Part shown: positions 17,264-25,704 of the stretch, piece after piece
Position numbering within the stretch: position 1 is the stretch's first letter
Layout: each line of letters opens with the position of its first letter
Origin: Exiguobacterium sp. SL-9
GTDB lineage: Bacteria; Bacillota; Bacilli; Exiguobacteriales; Exiguobacteriaceae
Direction: 5' to 3'
Assembly (NCBI RefSeq): GCF_004336985.1
Contig: NZ_SJUO01000002.1
Location: 558,001-622,000, forward strand
Length of the DNA stretch: 64,000 nt
The notes under the pieces: generated by a model
Database searches by the model: none
Told to the model about the DNA's origin: nothing
What the model saw: the letters and a program-made list of their open reading frames with translations, nothing else
Position numbers and translations under genes: made by a program

Positions 17264-17929
17264 TTACACGCCGACGCGTTCGAGGATGCGTGCGAGCGAG
17301 AGTTCGTCGGTCGAAGCGACGATGAGGTCTGCATGACCAAGCATCGATTCTTCCCCGACGGCGACAGCAAACATGTTTGCCGCTTTGATTGCAGTCACGC
17401 CTGCGGCTGCGTCTTCAACGCCGATGGCATGTTCGGGTTTCACGCCAAGGGCAGAGGCAGCCTTCAAAAACACTTCGGGATGTGGTTTTGATTCGGCGAC
17501 AGTTGCTGCATCGACAATGTGATCGAAGTAATGACGGACACCAAGTGCGTCTACGACCGCGAATGCGTTTTTAGAAGCCGATGCCATTCCGATTTTGAGA
17601 CCAGCCTCTTTGATTTCATCGAGGAATGAAATGATGCCTGGCAACAAATCGTCTGAAGAGATGTGTTGAATGAGTTCAACGTAATGCTCGTTCTTCTTCT
17701 GTGCGAGTTCCGCTTTCTCATCCGGTGTGAAATCGTCTTGTCTCCCACCGAGCGCGAGGATGCGCTCGAGCGAGTCCGTCCGACTCACGCCTTTTAGCGT
17801 CTCATTGAACTCGCGGTCAAACGGAATATCGAGCTCTTCTCCAAGTTGTTTCCAAGCGAGGTAATGGTACTCCGCGGTGTCAGTGATGACACCGTCCAAA
17901 TCAAAAATGACTGCTTCAATCGTCGACAT
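17264..17929 (-). CDS. pgmB: Beta-phosphoglucomutase (HAD superfamily)
   Basis: 221 residues. The enzyme interconverts beta-glucose 1-phosphate and glucose 6-phosphate after phosphorolysis of maltose, trehalose or related disaccharides. Haloacid dehalogenase motifs are present: the nucleophile and acid pair in IFDLDGVITDTAEYH (Asp10 and Asp12), the cap residues GVSRTDSLERIL, motif II GMASASKN, the Lys in ESKPHPEVFL and the acidic VEDAAAG. No phosphorylase gene is adjacent, so its partner is encoded elsewhere. Two LacI-type operator-like sites flank its promoter. Confidence 0.9.
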   Translation of the reverse strand: MSTIEAVIFDLDGVITDTAEYHYLAWKQLGEELDIPFDREFNETLKGVSRTDSLERILALGGRQDDFTPDEKAELAQKKNEHYVELIQHISSDDLLPGIISFLDEIKEAGLKIGMASASKNAFAVVDALGVRHYFDHIVDAATVAESKPHPEVFLKAASALGVKPEHAIGVEDAAAGVTAIKAANMFAVAVGEESMLGHADLIVASTDELSLARILERVGV

Positions 17930-18018
17930 ACATGCTTTCCGCCTTTCCTTCTAATGTTTCTGTCGTCAGACTACATTAAGGGAACTTGACAAGTACCCGT
18001 TGCACGATTGGTCATTGA

Positions 18019-18052
18019 TGCAAACGGTTGCACTTGTTCGATTTCTATTATA
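18019..18052 (-). promoter_or_regulatory. pgmB promoter -10 with LacI-type operator
   Basis: On the minus strand TATAAT (18047-18052) lies 18 bases after TTGCAT (18071-18076). The near-palindrome TGCAAACGGTTGCA at 18019-18032 covers the region just after the transcription start. A related half-matching site overlaps the -35 box (about 18071-18086). These resemble operators of LacI/MalR-type sugar regulators. Confidence 0.6.
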
Positions 18053-18090
18053 AATGAAAAAGCTACCATCATGCAACCGCTTTCGCAAAA

Positions 18091-18127
18091 AAATAAAAAA
18101 GTAGGAGAAGCCTGCGCCTCTCCTACT
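18091..18127 (-). terminator. Terminator of the Asp23 gene
   Basis: GTAGGAGA and TCTCCTAC pair around a 10-base loop, followed by a long T-rich run on the minus strand, adjoining the stop codon. Confidence 0.88.
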
Positions 18128-18129
18128 GC

Positions 18130-18465
18130 TTACAACTGGATCCCGACAACTTTCACGTTCACCGAGAGCGGTGTCATCGCGAGCATCGTGTCCATGTCTT
18201 GCGTGATGCGTTCCTGTACGGCCGTCACCGTCTTGACGATCGACTGACCGTAAGCGATGTAGAGCGACAAGTTGATCGTGACGCCTTCTGACGACTCGTC
18301 GACCTTGACGTGCTTCATGAGCGCACGCTCCGACAGTTTCGTATCTTCTTGCGTGAACGACACGTGTTTCGTCTCTTTGACCGCGACTGCGGCGATCATT
18401 TCGACGACGTGGCGTGAGACGTTGACGTCTCCTTCTGTGCTATGCATTCCATTTTCGTATGGCAT
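18130..18465 (-). CDS. Asp23/Gls24 family envelope stress protein
   Basis: 111 residues. Members of this family are abundant small proteins linked to cell envelope stress and membrane tethering in Gram-positives. The family pattern is visible: GDVNVSRHVVEMIAAVAVKET at the N terminus, a central VTINLSLYIAYGQSIVKTV and a C-terminal LSVNVKVVGIQL strand. It is a single gene flanked by its own terminator. It may also be called YloU-like; the precise role here is unknown. The ribosome binding site is GGAAGTG. Confidence 0.88.
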   Translation of the reverse strand: MPYENGMHSTEGDVNVSRHVVEMIAAVAVKETKHVSFTQEDTKLSERALMKHVKVDESSEGVTINLSLYIAYGQSIVKTVTAVQERITQDMDTMLAMTPLSVNVKVVGIQL

Positions 18466-18538
18466 GGTGTCACTTCCTTAACTCTAGTTTCGCTTCCCTT
18501 TATAAAGTGTAGCGGAAAACGTCCGTTTAGAAAAGAGT

Positions 18539-19594
18539 TTACGGTTTTGCATCTTTCACATCTTGGGCACGGCGAACGTCAATCTCGACGAGCGGCTTCA
18601 ATAGCTTGACGACCGGCGGACTGATGATCAATAGAACGATCAAGAAGGCGACGCCGAACAAGACGAGCAATTGGAGCCATGACGTCGGCATGAATCCGGC
18701 CGGCACGAACGCCTTCCAGGCGACGACGAGGAAGACGTGCACCAAATAAATGTAGAGGCTGTACTTCCCGGCCCGAGTGAATACGGGCAACTCGCGACCA
18801 GGAATGATGAGTGCGAAACTGATCGCCATGAGGATGGATACCGTATAGACGATCAAGAAGGCGAACGGGCCGCTCCAGATCGCCTCCGGCACCGCCGTCT
18901 CGTAGGCGAAGCGGAATTTGAACAAGTTGCCGATATGGTAGAACGCACTTTCGCTCTGGAAACTCATCGAGGCGAGCAGCCCGAGCGTGAGCGTCGTGAA
19001 GACAGCAAAGCCGCCGATCCGATACCGGTTCCGGTGTTCGGCCCGTTTCGGCAGTTCGAAGAAGTTCATCGTATTCCGTTCACTCATCCAGTTCCCGATC
19101 AAGAAGAACGGATAGAACATGATGACTTTTCGAAGCGCGAAGAACCCGGTCGACTCAGCTTGGAAGCCGAACAAGAGCGCGAACAAGAGCGCGTACAGCA
19201 CGTATCCTTTCAACTGGGTCACATAGGGAGTGATGACGTACCAGATGATGATCGCCATCAAATACCAGAGCGCCCAATATGGCGTCAAGATGTTCAGCCC
19301 AGGATTCTCGAGCGACAAGAGCGGGATGCCCTCGGTGAAGGCGAACCATGAGCCAAGAATGATCTGCCAGATGACGTAGACGACGAACAGCTGGATGACC
19401 CGCAAATAACGGTTCTCTCGGAAGAAATAACCGCTCAACATAATGAACAACGGCATATGGAACGTATATAAGAACAAATACACCCATTTCGGCAAGATGT
19501 CGTCATAAGCGCCGCGTACATCGGTCAACAAGTGACCGAACACGACAAGCAAGACGAGCACGCCTTTAATATTATCGTACCAATGATTTCGCAT
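18539..19594 (-). CDS. Membrane acyltransferase, family 3
   Basis: 351 residues with about ten membrane segments. The first lines match acyltransferase family 3: DNIKGVLVLLVVFGHLL near the N terminus with the conserved His, and YTFHMPLFIMLSGYFF in the following loop. Such enzymes transfer acetyl or other acyl groups to sugars or peptidoglycan at the membrane (OatA, exopolysaccharide O-acetyltransferases). There is no extracellular SGNH domain, unlike OatA, so a polysaccharide or lipid acceptor is likely. The acceptor cannot be told from the sequence, and the neighbours do not help. Confidence 0.8.
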   Translation of the reverse strand: MRNHWYDNIKGVLVLLVVFGHLLTDVRGAYDDILPKWVYLFLYTFHMPLFIMLSGYFFRENRYLRVIQLFVVYVIWQIILGSWFAFTEGIPLLSLENPGLNILTPYWALWYLMAIIIWYVITPYVTQLKGYVLYALLFALLFGFQAESTGFFALRKVIMFYPFFLIGNWMSERNTMNFFELPKRAEHRNRYRIGGFAVFTTLTLGLLASMSFQSESAFYHIGNLFKFRFAYETAVPEAIWSGPFAFLIVYTVSILMAISFALIIPGRELPVFTRAGKYSLYIYLVHVFLVVAWKAFVPAGFMPTSWLQLLVLFGVAFLIVLLIISPPVVKLLKPLVEIDVRRAQDVKDAKP

Positions 19595-19617
19595 GATATT
19601 CCCTCAAGTTCTATAAA

Positions 19618-20172
19618 TCAATATTGTTGTTTAGCCAATTCTTTTTGACGATTCCAAAAGGCAATCGTTTCTTTCTTCCGTTCAATCGGAAACTCCTCGA
19701 GCATCTCCCCCACTTCGTCTTCGAGTGGCAACAGCAATCCGGGGTTTTCCTGAACGCACCGCATAATCTTTTCAAACTGCGTAAAGAACACCTCGAGTTC
19801 GCGAGGAGCCTGCGTTTCGAGCAGCTGTCCAGCTTCAGCGACATATCCGCCAAAATAAGTGAGATAGAAGATGCGCACCCGTTCCGTGAGCACCGGATCC
19901 GTGAAACGTTCTGCTTCTTTGACGATGGCCGCCCCTTCACGCAACATGTTAAAGTTCATCAAAAAACGATTCGTTCCCTTGTCCCCTAGTCGGACAATCT
20001 CTTTGGTGAGCCGAATCATCTCTTCAGCTTCGAAGCCTTCTCTGAAATAACGGTTCAACGTCGTCTTCACGTCTGCGTGTTGTTTATACAACCCGACGAT
20101 TAATTCAATCAACTCGTTTTGGTCGAATTGCTTGAGCTCGGCCCGCAATTCGCCTACTTTCATCTTCTTCAT
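19618..20172 (-). CDS. DUF6155-like protein of unknown function
   Basis: 184 residues from the ATG at 20172 with GAGGGAATTGG before it. Entirely helical and acidic. The start (KVGELRAELKQFDQNELIELIVGLYK) resembles proteins called DUF6155, which have the same length and the same ELIELI...LYK opening. No catalytic or membrane motif is visible. The 3' end lies 23 bases before the acyltransferase start, so the two could be co-transcribed. Confidence 0.6.
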   Translation of the reverse strand: MKKMKVGELRAELKQFDQNELIELIVGLYKQHADVKTTLNRYFREGFEAEEMIRLTKEIVRLGDKGTNRFLMNFNMLREGAAIVKEAERFTDPVLTERVRIFYLTYFGGYVAEAGQLLETQAPRELEVFFTQFEKIMRCVQENPGLLLPLEDEVGEMLEEFPIERKKETIAFWNRQKELAKQQY

Positions 20173-20245
20173 CCAATTCCCTCGCTTCAATTTTTGCCTC
20201 ATCCATCATAGCCGATTTTTTGACCTGGTGAAATTACGTTTCTAC

Positions 20246-20274
20246 AAAAAAATGATGACGTCACTGTCATCATT
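20246..20274 (-). terminator. Orphan rho-independent terminator on the minus strand
   Basis: AATGATGAC and GTCATCATT form a 9-bp stem with a 6-base loop, then seven T on the minus strand. No annotated minus-strand gene ends here. An open stretch on that strand just upstream (about 20275-20395) encodes a peptide ending LLSDEEFLTFRLANGKSGE but has no good start. The other 252 bases of this spacer hold nothing else I recognise. Confidence 0.6.
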
Positions 20275-20424
20275 CCCCGGATTTACCGTTTGCAAGCCGA
20301 AACGTCAAGAATTCTTCATCCGACAGCAGGTTTAGCACGAATTCAAATAGACGAGAGTGGGTACAGTATAGTATAGTAGTCTTATCAAATAATCAGAATA
20401 TTCTAACAAAAGGAGGTGTAGAGA

Positions 20425-20913
20425 ATGGCTTCCGTCATTCGTAACCGTCATCATATGGTGCATGACTCAAAACGTTCATTCTCTAACTTCGGATTTTGGT
20501 GGTTCACCGGCGCCTTTTCCGTCGGACTGCTCATCGTCGCCTTCGAACCGATCCGGGAGCGATTTGCCGCCATCCATCCGATTCTATCTGCCCTGTCATT
20601 CGTATTCATCTCGTTCTTCGTCGGCGTCGCCATGAAACTTGCGCGCGACGTCTGGTGGCTCAACTACCTGCTTGAACGCACGTCGAACCGGTATATGTAT
20701 ATCGGGGCGGATACACTCCGCAGCTGGCAGTACACGCTAGACTCCATCTGGTTATTGACCCGCACGTCACAAAAAAAGCTCGGCCGATTGTATATCCAAA
20801 TCGACCGAACCGTTCGTTCTGAAGAGGCGAAACGTCTGTTCGCCGCCTATTTGATCGATCGCGGTGTGCTCGTCGTCTACTCGCGACCATCGAAACCGAA
20901 GAAGATGGCTTAA
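20425..20913 (+). CDS. Small membrane protein of unknown function
   Basis: 162 residues, start preceded by AAAAGGAGGTG. Two hydrophobic helices are predicted (about residues 25 to 42 and 55 to 73), followed by a basic cytoplasmic domain that ends SRPSKPKKMA. The region RYMYIGADTLRSWQYTLDSIW is not a motif I know. It ends convergently with mhqD, and the two stop codons overlap in a shared TTAA. Function unknown. Confidence 0.75.
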   Translation: MASVIRNRHHMVHDSKRSFSNFGFWWFTGAFSVGLLIVAFEPIRERFAAIHPILSALSFVFISFFVGVAMKLARDVWWLNYLLERTSNRYMYIGADTLRSWQYTLDSIWLLTRTSQKKLGRLYIQIDRTVRSEEAKRLFAAYLIDRGVLVVYSRPSKPKKMA

Positions 20914-21509
20914 CCGAGGAATCGTGCCAACCAGACCTGTGCCGCCTCGACTTCTTCCATACGCAATTCGTGTCCGCCTCCATGATAGAAGAGTTCAACG
21001 TCCGCTCCGGCATTCCGTAGCGTCGATGTGAGCTCTTCTGTTTCTGTTTTCGGGCAAATCGGGTCTCGCTCGCCGGCCGAGATGAACACGTTCGCGCCTG
21101 AGAGATCTGGCAACGTGAGCGAACGGTCCGGGACCATCGGATGGAACAAGAGCGATGCGTGGAACGCATGCTTCCGGTAGAGCGCCGAGCCAATCAAGTT
21201 GGCCCCGTTCGAATACCCGAGCGGAATCATCTTGTCCCGGTCGATGCCGTACTCGTTGACGGCTTCATCCAAGAACGTCAAAAACCGTTCCGTCTGCTGC
21301 TTCAAGTCCTCAAGGTCGAGGACGCCTTCCGCATGACGGCGGAAGAAGCGGGACATACCGTTCTCGAGCACGTCCCCTCGGAGCGTCAAAATGTTCGCCT
21401 CAGGAGAAAGGATGCGGGCGAGCGGAATCAAATCCTGCTCCGTCCCCCCTGTCCCGTGCAATAAAACGAGTGTCGTCTCGGTCGTGCCTTTAATGAATTG
21501 ATGAATCAT
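20910..21509 (-). CDS. mhqD: MhqD-like carboxylesterase/hydrolase
   Basis: 199 residues, alpha/beta hydrolase fold of the phospholipase/carboxylesterase group. Visible are LVLLHGTGGTEQDL, the nucleophile Ser in LGYSNGANLIG, the acid in GERDPICP and the His in YHGGGHELR. In B. subtilis MhqD works with the dioxygenase MhqO/MhqE in resistance to methylhydroquinone and catechol. Its ATG overlaps the stop of the upstream dioxygenase (ATGA), so the two are translationally coupled. Operon control by MhqR is suggested by the operator at 22469-22486. Confidence 0.9.
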   Translation of the reverse strand: MIHQFIKGTTETTLVLLHGTGGTEQDLIPLARILSPEANILTLRGDVLENGMSRFFRRHAEGVLDLEDLKQQTERFLTFLDEAVNEYGIDRDKMIPLGYSNGANLIGSALYRKHAFHASLLFHPMVPDRSLTLPDLSGANVFISAGERDPICPKTETEELTSTLRNAGADVELFYHGGGHELRMEEVEAAQVWLARFLG

Positions 21510-22450
21510 GTCATATCTCCTCTCGGGATTGTAATGGTTGGTAACGTGCGAGTGATCGCCTCACGGTCCTGTTCGAACCAGGCCGGAAGTTTGAGCGTCG
21601 AGCCGAGGCCCTCCAAACTCTCATCAATCAAAAAGCCGGGCGCATCGGTCGCCAGTTCATGGAGAATCCGGCCGCCGTCATGGAAGTAGACGGAGCGGAA
21701 ATAATGACGCTCTTTTACTTCGGTCGGTCGCAGACCGAGTCCGAAGATGGCGTCTTGCCACGTCGTGTAGTCCTCTCCGTCACTGATGCGCCACGCGATA
21801 TGATGGACCGTCCCCGAACCGGGTACCCCGTTCGGCAGGATGGTCTTTTTCACGTCGATGACGTTGCCGTAGTCGGCCGAAGCTTGTAGGCGAATCCATT
21901 CTGAATCTTCCCCTACCGTCTCAAAGCCAAACAGTTCCGTCAACAGGCGGACCGTCGCCTCCGGGTCTTTCGACAGTAACGTCGCCCCGGCGAAACCAGA
22001 AATCGCTTCGCGTGAAGTCACGCCCGGTACGACCCAATTCGTCTGTTTCGAACTCGTCCGGGCGACGAGCTCGACGACGAGTCCGTCCGGGTCTTCGAAT
22101 AGTAGCGACGGCTCACCGAACCGTTCGGTCGCGACCGTGCCGATGCCATGTTCGTTCAATCGTTTCTCCCAAAATAAGAGACTGCCTTCCGGGACGAGAT
22201 ATGCCGTGACCCCGACCTGTCCGCTACCGACGCTGCCTTTGCCGATTCCTGGAATCGGGAAAAACGTGATGACCGTACCTGGCGACCCTTGTTCGTCCCC
22301 AAAGTAAAAGTGGTAGGTGCCAGGGTCATCGAAGTTGACCGTCTGTTTAACGAACCGGAGTCCAAGGACATTCCCATAAAAGTCTAGTGTACGCTGTGGG
22401 TCTTTCACCATCGACGAAATGTGATGGATGCCCGCTGATTGCTTCGTCAT
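21506..22450 (-). CDS. mhqO: Ring-cleaving dioxygenase (glyoxalase/VOC family), MhqO-like
   Basis: 314 residues from the ATG at 22450 with AAAAGGAGG seven bases away; the longer upstream frame crosses the operator and is rejected. Two vicinal-oxygen-chelate modules are seen, the first with GIHHISSMVKDPQRTLDFYG and the second with TVHHIAWRISDGED. The metal-binding residues fit His in GIHH, His in TVHH and Glu in GRILHELAT. MhqO/MhqE proteins cleave hydroquinone-type rings and protect against quinone stress. Coupled with mhqD. Confidence 0.9.
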   Translation of the reverse strand: MTKQSAGIHHISSMVKDPQRTLDFYGNVLGLRFVKQTVNFDDPGTYHFYFGDEQGSPGTVITFFPIPGIGKGSVGSGQVGVTAYLVPEGSLLFWEKRLNEHGIGTVATERFGEPSLLFEDPDGLVVELVARTSSKQTNWVVPGVTSREAISGFAGATLLSKDPEATVRLLTELFGFETVGEDSEWIRLQASADYGNVIDVKKTILPNGVPGSGTVHHIAWRISDGEDYTTWQDAIFGLGLRPTEVKERHYFRSVYFHDGGRILHELATDAPGFLIDESLEGLGSTLKLPAWFEQDREAITRTLPTITIPRGDMT

Positions 22451-22468
22451 GTCATGTCCTCCTTTTAT

Positions 22469-22486
22469 TATCTTGATTTCAAGATA
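22469..22486. promoter_or_regulatory. MhqR-type operator
   Basis: TATCTTGA-TT-TCAAGATA is a perfect 8-bp inverted repeat with a 2-bp spacer, 19 bases upstream of mhqO. It closely fits the MhqR box of B. subtilis as I recall it (tATCTcgaAtTCgAGATa). MhqR is a MarR-family repressor of mhq genes; no marR gene lies in this window. Confidence 0.75.
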
Positions 22487-22565
22487 AATCATTTTCGAAG
22501 AAATGTGAAACTTTTTGCTCAATATGGCGTACGCTAGTAGTAGACACCTATAAGGAGGTACATAT

Positions 22566-23456
22566 ATGACGTTACACATCGATCGCGTCTCAAAACAGTT
22601 CGGCGAGTTCACGGCTGTTGACGACTTGAGCTTCCACGTCCCGAAAGGTGAGATGTTTGGCCTGCTCGGGGCGAACGGGGCCGGCAAGACGACGACGTTC
22701 CGCATGATCCTCGACATCTTAAAACCGAGTGCCGGGACGATTACATGGGACGGCCGAAACGTCGATCACCGCATCGTCGGCTATCTGCCGGAAGAACGGG
22801 GCCTTTATCCGAAATCACCTGTCCGGGACCAGCTCGTCTTTCTCGCGAGTCTAAAAGGCATGCGCCAGGCCGAGGCGAAACGGGCCGTCAAATCGTGGCT
22901 CGAACGGCTCGAGATTCCCCAGTATGAGACGATGCGCGTCGAACAACTGTCCAAAGGGAACCAACAGAAGATTCAACTCGTGGCCGCCCTGCTCCACAAC
23001 CCGGAACTGCTCATCCTTGATGAACCGTTCAGCGGGCTCGACCCGGTCAACGTCGAGATTTTAAAACGTGAAGTGCTCGCCCTCCGTGACGCTGGGACGA
23101 CGATCGTCTTCTCGAGCCACCGGATGGAACACGTCGAAGAGCTGTGCCAACATATCGGCATCTTGAAAGGTGGACGCGCGGTTGTGAGCGGCGACGTGCC
23201 GACAATCAAAGCACGTTACGCCGAACCGGTGCTCTTCATCGAAACGGACCGGCCTGATGTGCTTCAATCTATCCCGGTCGTCCGGGCGGTCGAACCGTAT
23301 AAAGACGGCCATTTCGTTCGGCTCGACTCGTTCGATGATAGCGACGCGGTCCTTGGTGCCCTTGTCACGAATGGTGCCGCCGTCAAGACGTTCATGCGCC
23401 AACCCGTTTCATTAAACGACATCTTCATCAAGGAGGTCGGCCAACATGTTTCATAA
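22566..23456 (+). CDS. ABC exporter ATP-binding protein, NatA/YhaQ-like
   Basis: 296 residues. The ATPase domain shows Walker A GANGAGKTTTF, a signature LSKGNQQKIQL and Walker B LLILDEPFSGLD, followed by the H-loop SSHRMEH. The C-terminal extension after residue 210 is typical of the NatA/YhaQ subgroup, which pairs with a six-helix permease for Na+ or drug efflux. It overlaps the permease gene by 11 bases. The divergent arrangement with mhqO puts two promoters in a 115-base spacer. The substrate is not determinable from the sequence. Confidence 0.9.
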   Translation: MTLHIDRVSKQFGEFTAVDDLSFHVPKGEMFGLLGANGAGKTTTFRMILDILKPSAGTITWDGRNVDHRIVGYLPEERGLYPKSPVRDQLVFLASLKGMRQAEAKRAVKSWLERLEIPQYETMRVEQLSKGNQQKIQLVAALLHNPELLILDEPFSGLDPVNVEILKREVLALRDAGTTIVFSSHRMEHVEELCQHIGILKGGRAVVSGDVPTIKARYAEPVLFIETDRPDVLQSIPVVRAVEPYKDGHFVRLDSFDDSDAVLGALVTNGAAVKTFMRQPVSLNDIFIKEVGQHVS

Positions 23457-24639
23457 CTTCAGACCGCTCTATTTGTTCACGTTACGCTCGAAGCTACGCT
23501 CAAAGGCGTTCCTCATCTCGACGATTTTGACGATCTTGTTCATTCTCGGCTTCACGAATATCGACCGTCTGCTCGCGAACTTCGAGGACACCGACCAGGC
23601 GCAAGCCATCCTCGTCACCGAAAACAATGAACTGACGACGCTCATGCAGTCGCTCGGTTATGAAGACATCGAATCGGCGGCCATCACCGAGAAGGAAGCG
23701 CGTACTGGCCTCGACAACGGGGATTATGAGATTGTCGCCTTCATCGAAAACGATTCGGCCCGCGTCCTATCGGAACGGCCGGAACCGGACTTCACGACGG
23801 TCCTCCAGACGGCGCTCCGCGAAATCCGGAACGCCGAACTGATTGAGACGTCGAACATCGACCCGAGCGTCCTCGCGGCATTGAATGAGCCCGTGACGGT
23901 CGATGAATCGTATCTCGGACGTGGCGGTGAAAACTCGGACGAACTGTTCTCGTCGTTCGCGTTCGTCTATGTCATGCTCATGTTGCTCTATGTCTCGATC
24001 ATCACGTACGGCTCGATGATCTCGACCGAGGTCACGACCGAGAAGTCGTCACGCGTCATGGAGCTGATCATCTCGACGACGCATCCGGTGACGCACATGC
24101 TCGCCAAGATTTCAGCCATCGGAACGCTCGCCCTGCTCCAAATCGCAATCTTTCTCGGCTTCGGTTACTTCAGCGCCCGTAGCAACGAGATGGCCCAGTC
24201 GGTCATCGATAACGCCGGCAACGTCCGGGCCGTCGTCTACTTGTTGACGTTCTTCACGCTCGGGTATTTGCTCTATGCAGCCATGTTTGCCGTGCTCGGT
24301 TCGCTCGTCAGCCGGGTCGAAGAGTCGCAACAGATGACAATGCCGGTCATCATGCTCCTTGTCGCCGGGTTCCTCGCCGCCATGTTCGGCTTGAACAACC
24401 CGGAAGCGCAGATTGTCACGATCTTGTCGTACGTCCCGTTCTTCACACCGATGCTCATGTTCCTTCGTGTCATGCTCGTCGACGTGCCGGTATGGGAAGT
24501 CGCGTTATCGATCGGCATCATGATCGCCTCAATCGGTGTGATTTTGTGGGTCGGCTCGAAATTTTATCGCGGTGGGGTCCTATTCTACGGCAACAACGCG
24601 ATTAAACAATGGCGACAAATATTACAGAATCGACAATAA
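23446..24639 (+). CDS. ABC exporter permease, NatB/YhaP-like
   Basis: 397 residues. One membrane helix (about residues 20 to 38) is followed by an extracellular domain of some 130 residues with many acidic residues, then five or more helices between about 175 and 380 (for example LMLLYVSIITYGSMI and LALLQIAIFLGFGYF). This is the ABC-2 type topology of NatB and YhaP. The ribosome binding site is inside the preceding ATPase gene, so the pair is coupled. Together they should form an efflux pump; Na+ is likely by analogy only. Confidence 0.88.
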   Translation: MFHNFRPLYLFTLRSKLRSKAFLISTILTILFILGFTNIDRLLANFEDTDQAQAILVTENNELTTLMQSLGYEDIESAAITEKEARTGLDNGDYEIVAFIENDSARVLSERPEPDFTTVLQTALREIRNAELIETSNIDPSVLAALNEPVTVDESYLGRGGENSDELFSSFAFVYVMLMLLYVSIITYGSMISTEVTTEKSSRVMELIISTTHPVTHMLAKISAIGTLALLQIAIFLGFGYFSARSNEMAQSVIDNAGNVRAVVYLLTFFTLGYLLYAAMFAVLGSLVSRVEESQQMTMPVIMLLVAGFLAAMFGLNNPEAQIVTILSYVPFFTPMLMFLRVMLVDVPVWEVALSIGIMIASIGVILWVGSKFYRGGVLFYGNNAIKQWRQILQNRQ

Positions 24640-24702
24640 CGTTTACAGCATTTTCGTTTTCGTATACTCTAAAGAATGTGCAAAATGAGGAGGAAACGAA
24701 CA

Positions 24703-25128
24703 ATGCGATCACGATCACTCGCAGCTTTAATCTTTACTTTCATGACGACGCTCACGACGTTCATCTGTTATACCGTCTTCTTGGACGCCGATGCGCTGTG
24801 GCAAATCTTGCTCGCATACGCGGGAAGCACGTTCCTTGGGACGCTCGCTTTTTGGTATCCGGTCAGCCGACGCCAGGAGACGTCGCGGTTCGGCGGCGCG
24901 TGGATCGGCATCTTGATCACAGCGACGACGCTCATCGGATTCACCGCAATCCGCTTCACCGTTCGTGGTGACGCCGCGTCCTTACTCGACTGGCAGACGA
25001 TGCTCGCAAGCCTCGCCTATACGTTCGGTTACGTCGGGTGGGTGCTCACGATTCTCAATATCGTGCTCGGCTTCCTACTTGCCGGGACACGACCGAAAGT
25101 ACGTTACGACGCGCGCATGTCGCGTTGA
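24703..25128 (+). CDS. Four-helix membrane protein of unknown function
   Basis: 141 residues from the ATG at 24703 after GAGGAGG. Four hydrophobic segments (about residues 4-25, 33-50, 64-82 and 100-128) separated by short loops. A basic tail ends the protein. It follows the ABC exporter by 63 bases in the same direction and could be part of that unit, or independent; a TATACT-like element precedes it. I do not recognise a family. Confidence 0.7.
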   Translation: MRSRSLAALIFTFMTTLTTFICYTVFLDADALWQILLAYAGSTFLGTLAFWYPVSRRQETSRFGGAWIGILITATTLIGFTAIRFTVRGDAASLLDWQTMLASLAYTFGYVGWVLTILNIVLGFLLAGTRPKVRYDARMSR

Positions 25129-25134
25129 ACGACA

Positions 25135-25168
25135 GAACGGCCACCCATTTGGGCGGCCGTTCTTTTTT
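25135..25168. terminator. Bidirectional terminator between convergent genes
   Basis: GAACGGCC and GGCCGTTC with a 12-base loop, followed by TTTTTT, between the four-helix protein gene and the SUKH gene. Confidence 0.85.
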
Positions 25169-25655
25169 AGCCACGAAACCAATCCCAGAACGCGGCTCCT
25201 TGTGCCACGATCACGTAATCCAACCATTGTGAAAAGGTGAACGGCAAGCGGTTCAATTTAGCGTCTTCTTCATCAAAACTCAAAAACTCTCCAACCCACA
25301 CCCGATTGTCCGTCTCACTTATGTATTCGCAAACAATCCATTCTCCGTCACGACCAACCCCTATCGGTAGAAAAGAAACAGGACAGTCCCAAAGTTGTCG
25401 GTAGTCAAGAATCTCATCGACCGAAAATAGCTCAATCCCTCCGCCGTACTCCGGGTCCTCGAACAGTTTTATTCCGTTATGTTCAGCTAATAAGGAACGG
25501 ACCGCTACCGGCATTTCTTTCGGCAACCGCTCCAACTCCGTCACAGTAGCTGGACGATTGAAAGAGAACGTTAATTGGTTCACATACCCTTCTTCTAACT
25601 GGACGTCCAACCGGTTGTTCACTAACCGTCGCTTCAATGCTTGAATCGCAATCAT
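25167..25655 (-). CDS. SMI1/KNR4 (SUKH) domain protein
   Basis: 162 residues from the ATG at 25655, preceded by AAAGGAAG; a long basic upstream frame is antisense to the next gene and rejected. The SUKH-1 pattern is clear: LERLPKEMPVAVRSLLAEHNG, then GGGIELFSVDEILDYRQL, GRDGEWIVCEY and a Trp-rich C terminus. In bacteria this fold is often an immunity protein against polymorphic toxins, but many are single genes of unknown role. No toxin is adjacent. The gene is separated by a terminator from the XRE gene upstream. Confidence 0.8.
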   Translation of the reverse strand: MIAIQALKRRLVNNRLDVQLEEGYVNQLTFSFNRPATVTELERLPKEMPVAVRSLLAEHNGIKLFEDPEYGGGIELFSVDEILDYRQLWDCPVSFLPIGVGRDGEWIVCEYISETDNRVWVGEFLSFDEEDAKLNRLPFTFSQWLDYVIVAQGAAFWDWFRG

Positions 25656-25679
25656 GATCGTCTTCCTTTCATCCATAGC

Positions 25680-25701
25680 AAAAAACCGTGGTCGCCCACG
25701 G
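25680..25701 (-). terminator. Terminator of the XRE-family gene
   Basis: CCGTGG-TCGC-CCACGG followed by six T on the minus strand. Confidence 0.8.
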
Positions 25702-25704
25702 CCT

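Noticed and set aside
22451-22717. Extended N terminus of the mhqO product
   Set aside because: The added frame covers the MhqR-type operator and the divergent promoter; a clear ribosome binding site supports the ATG at 22450.
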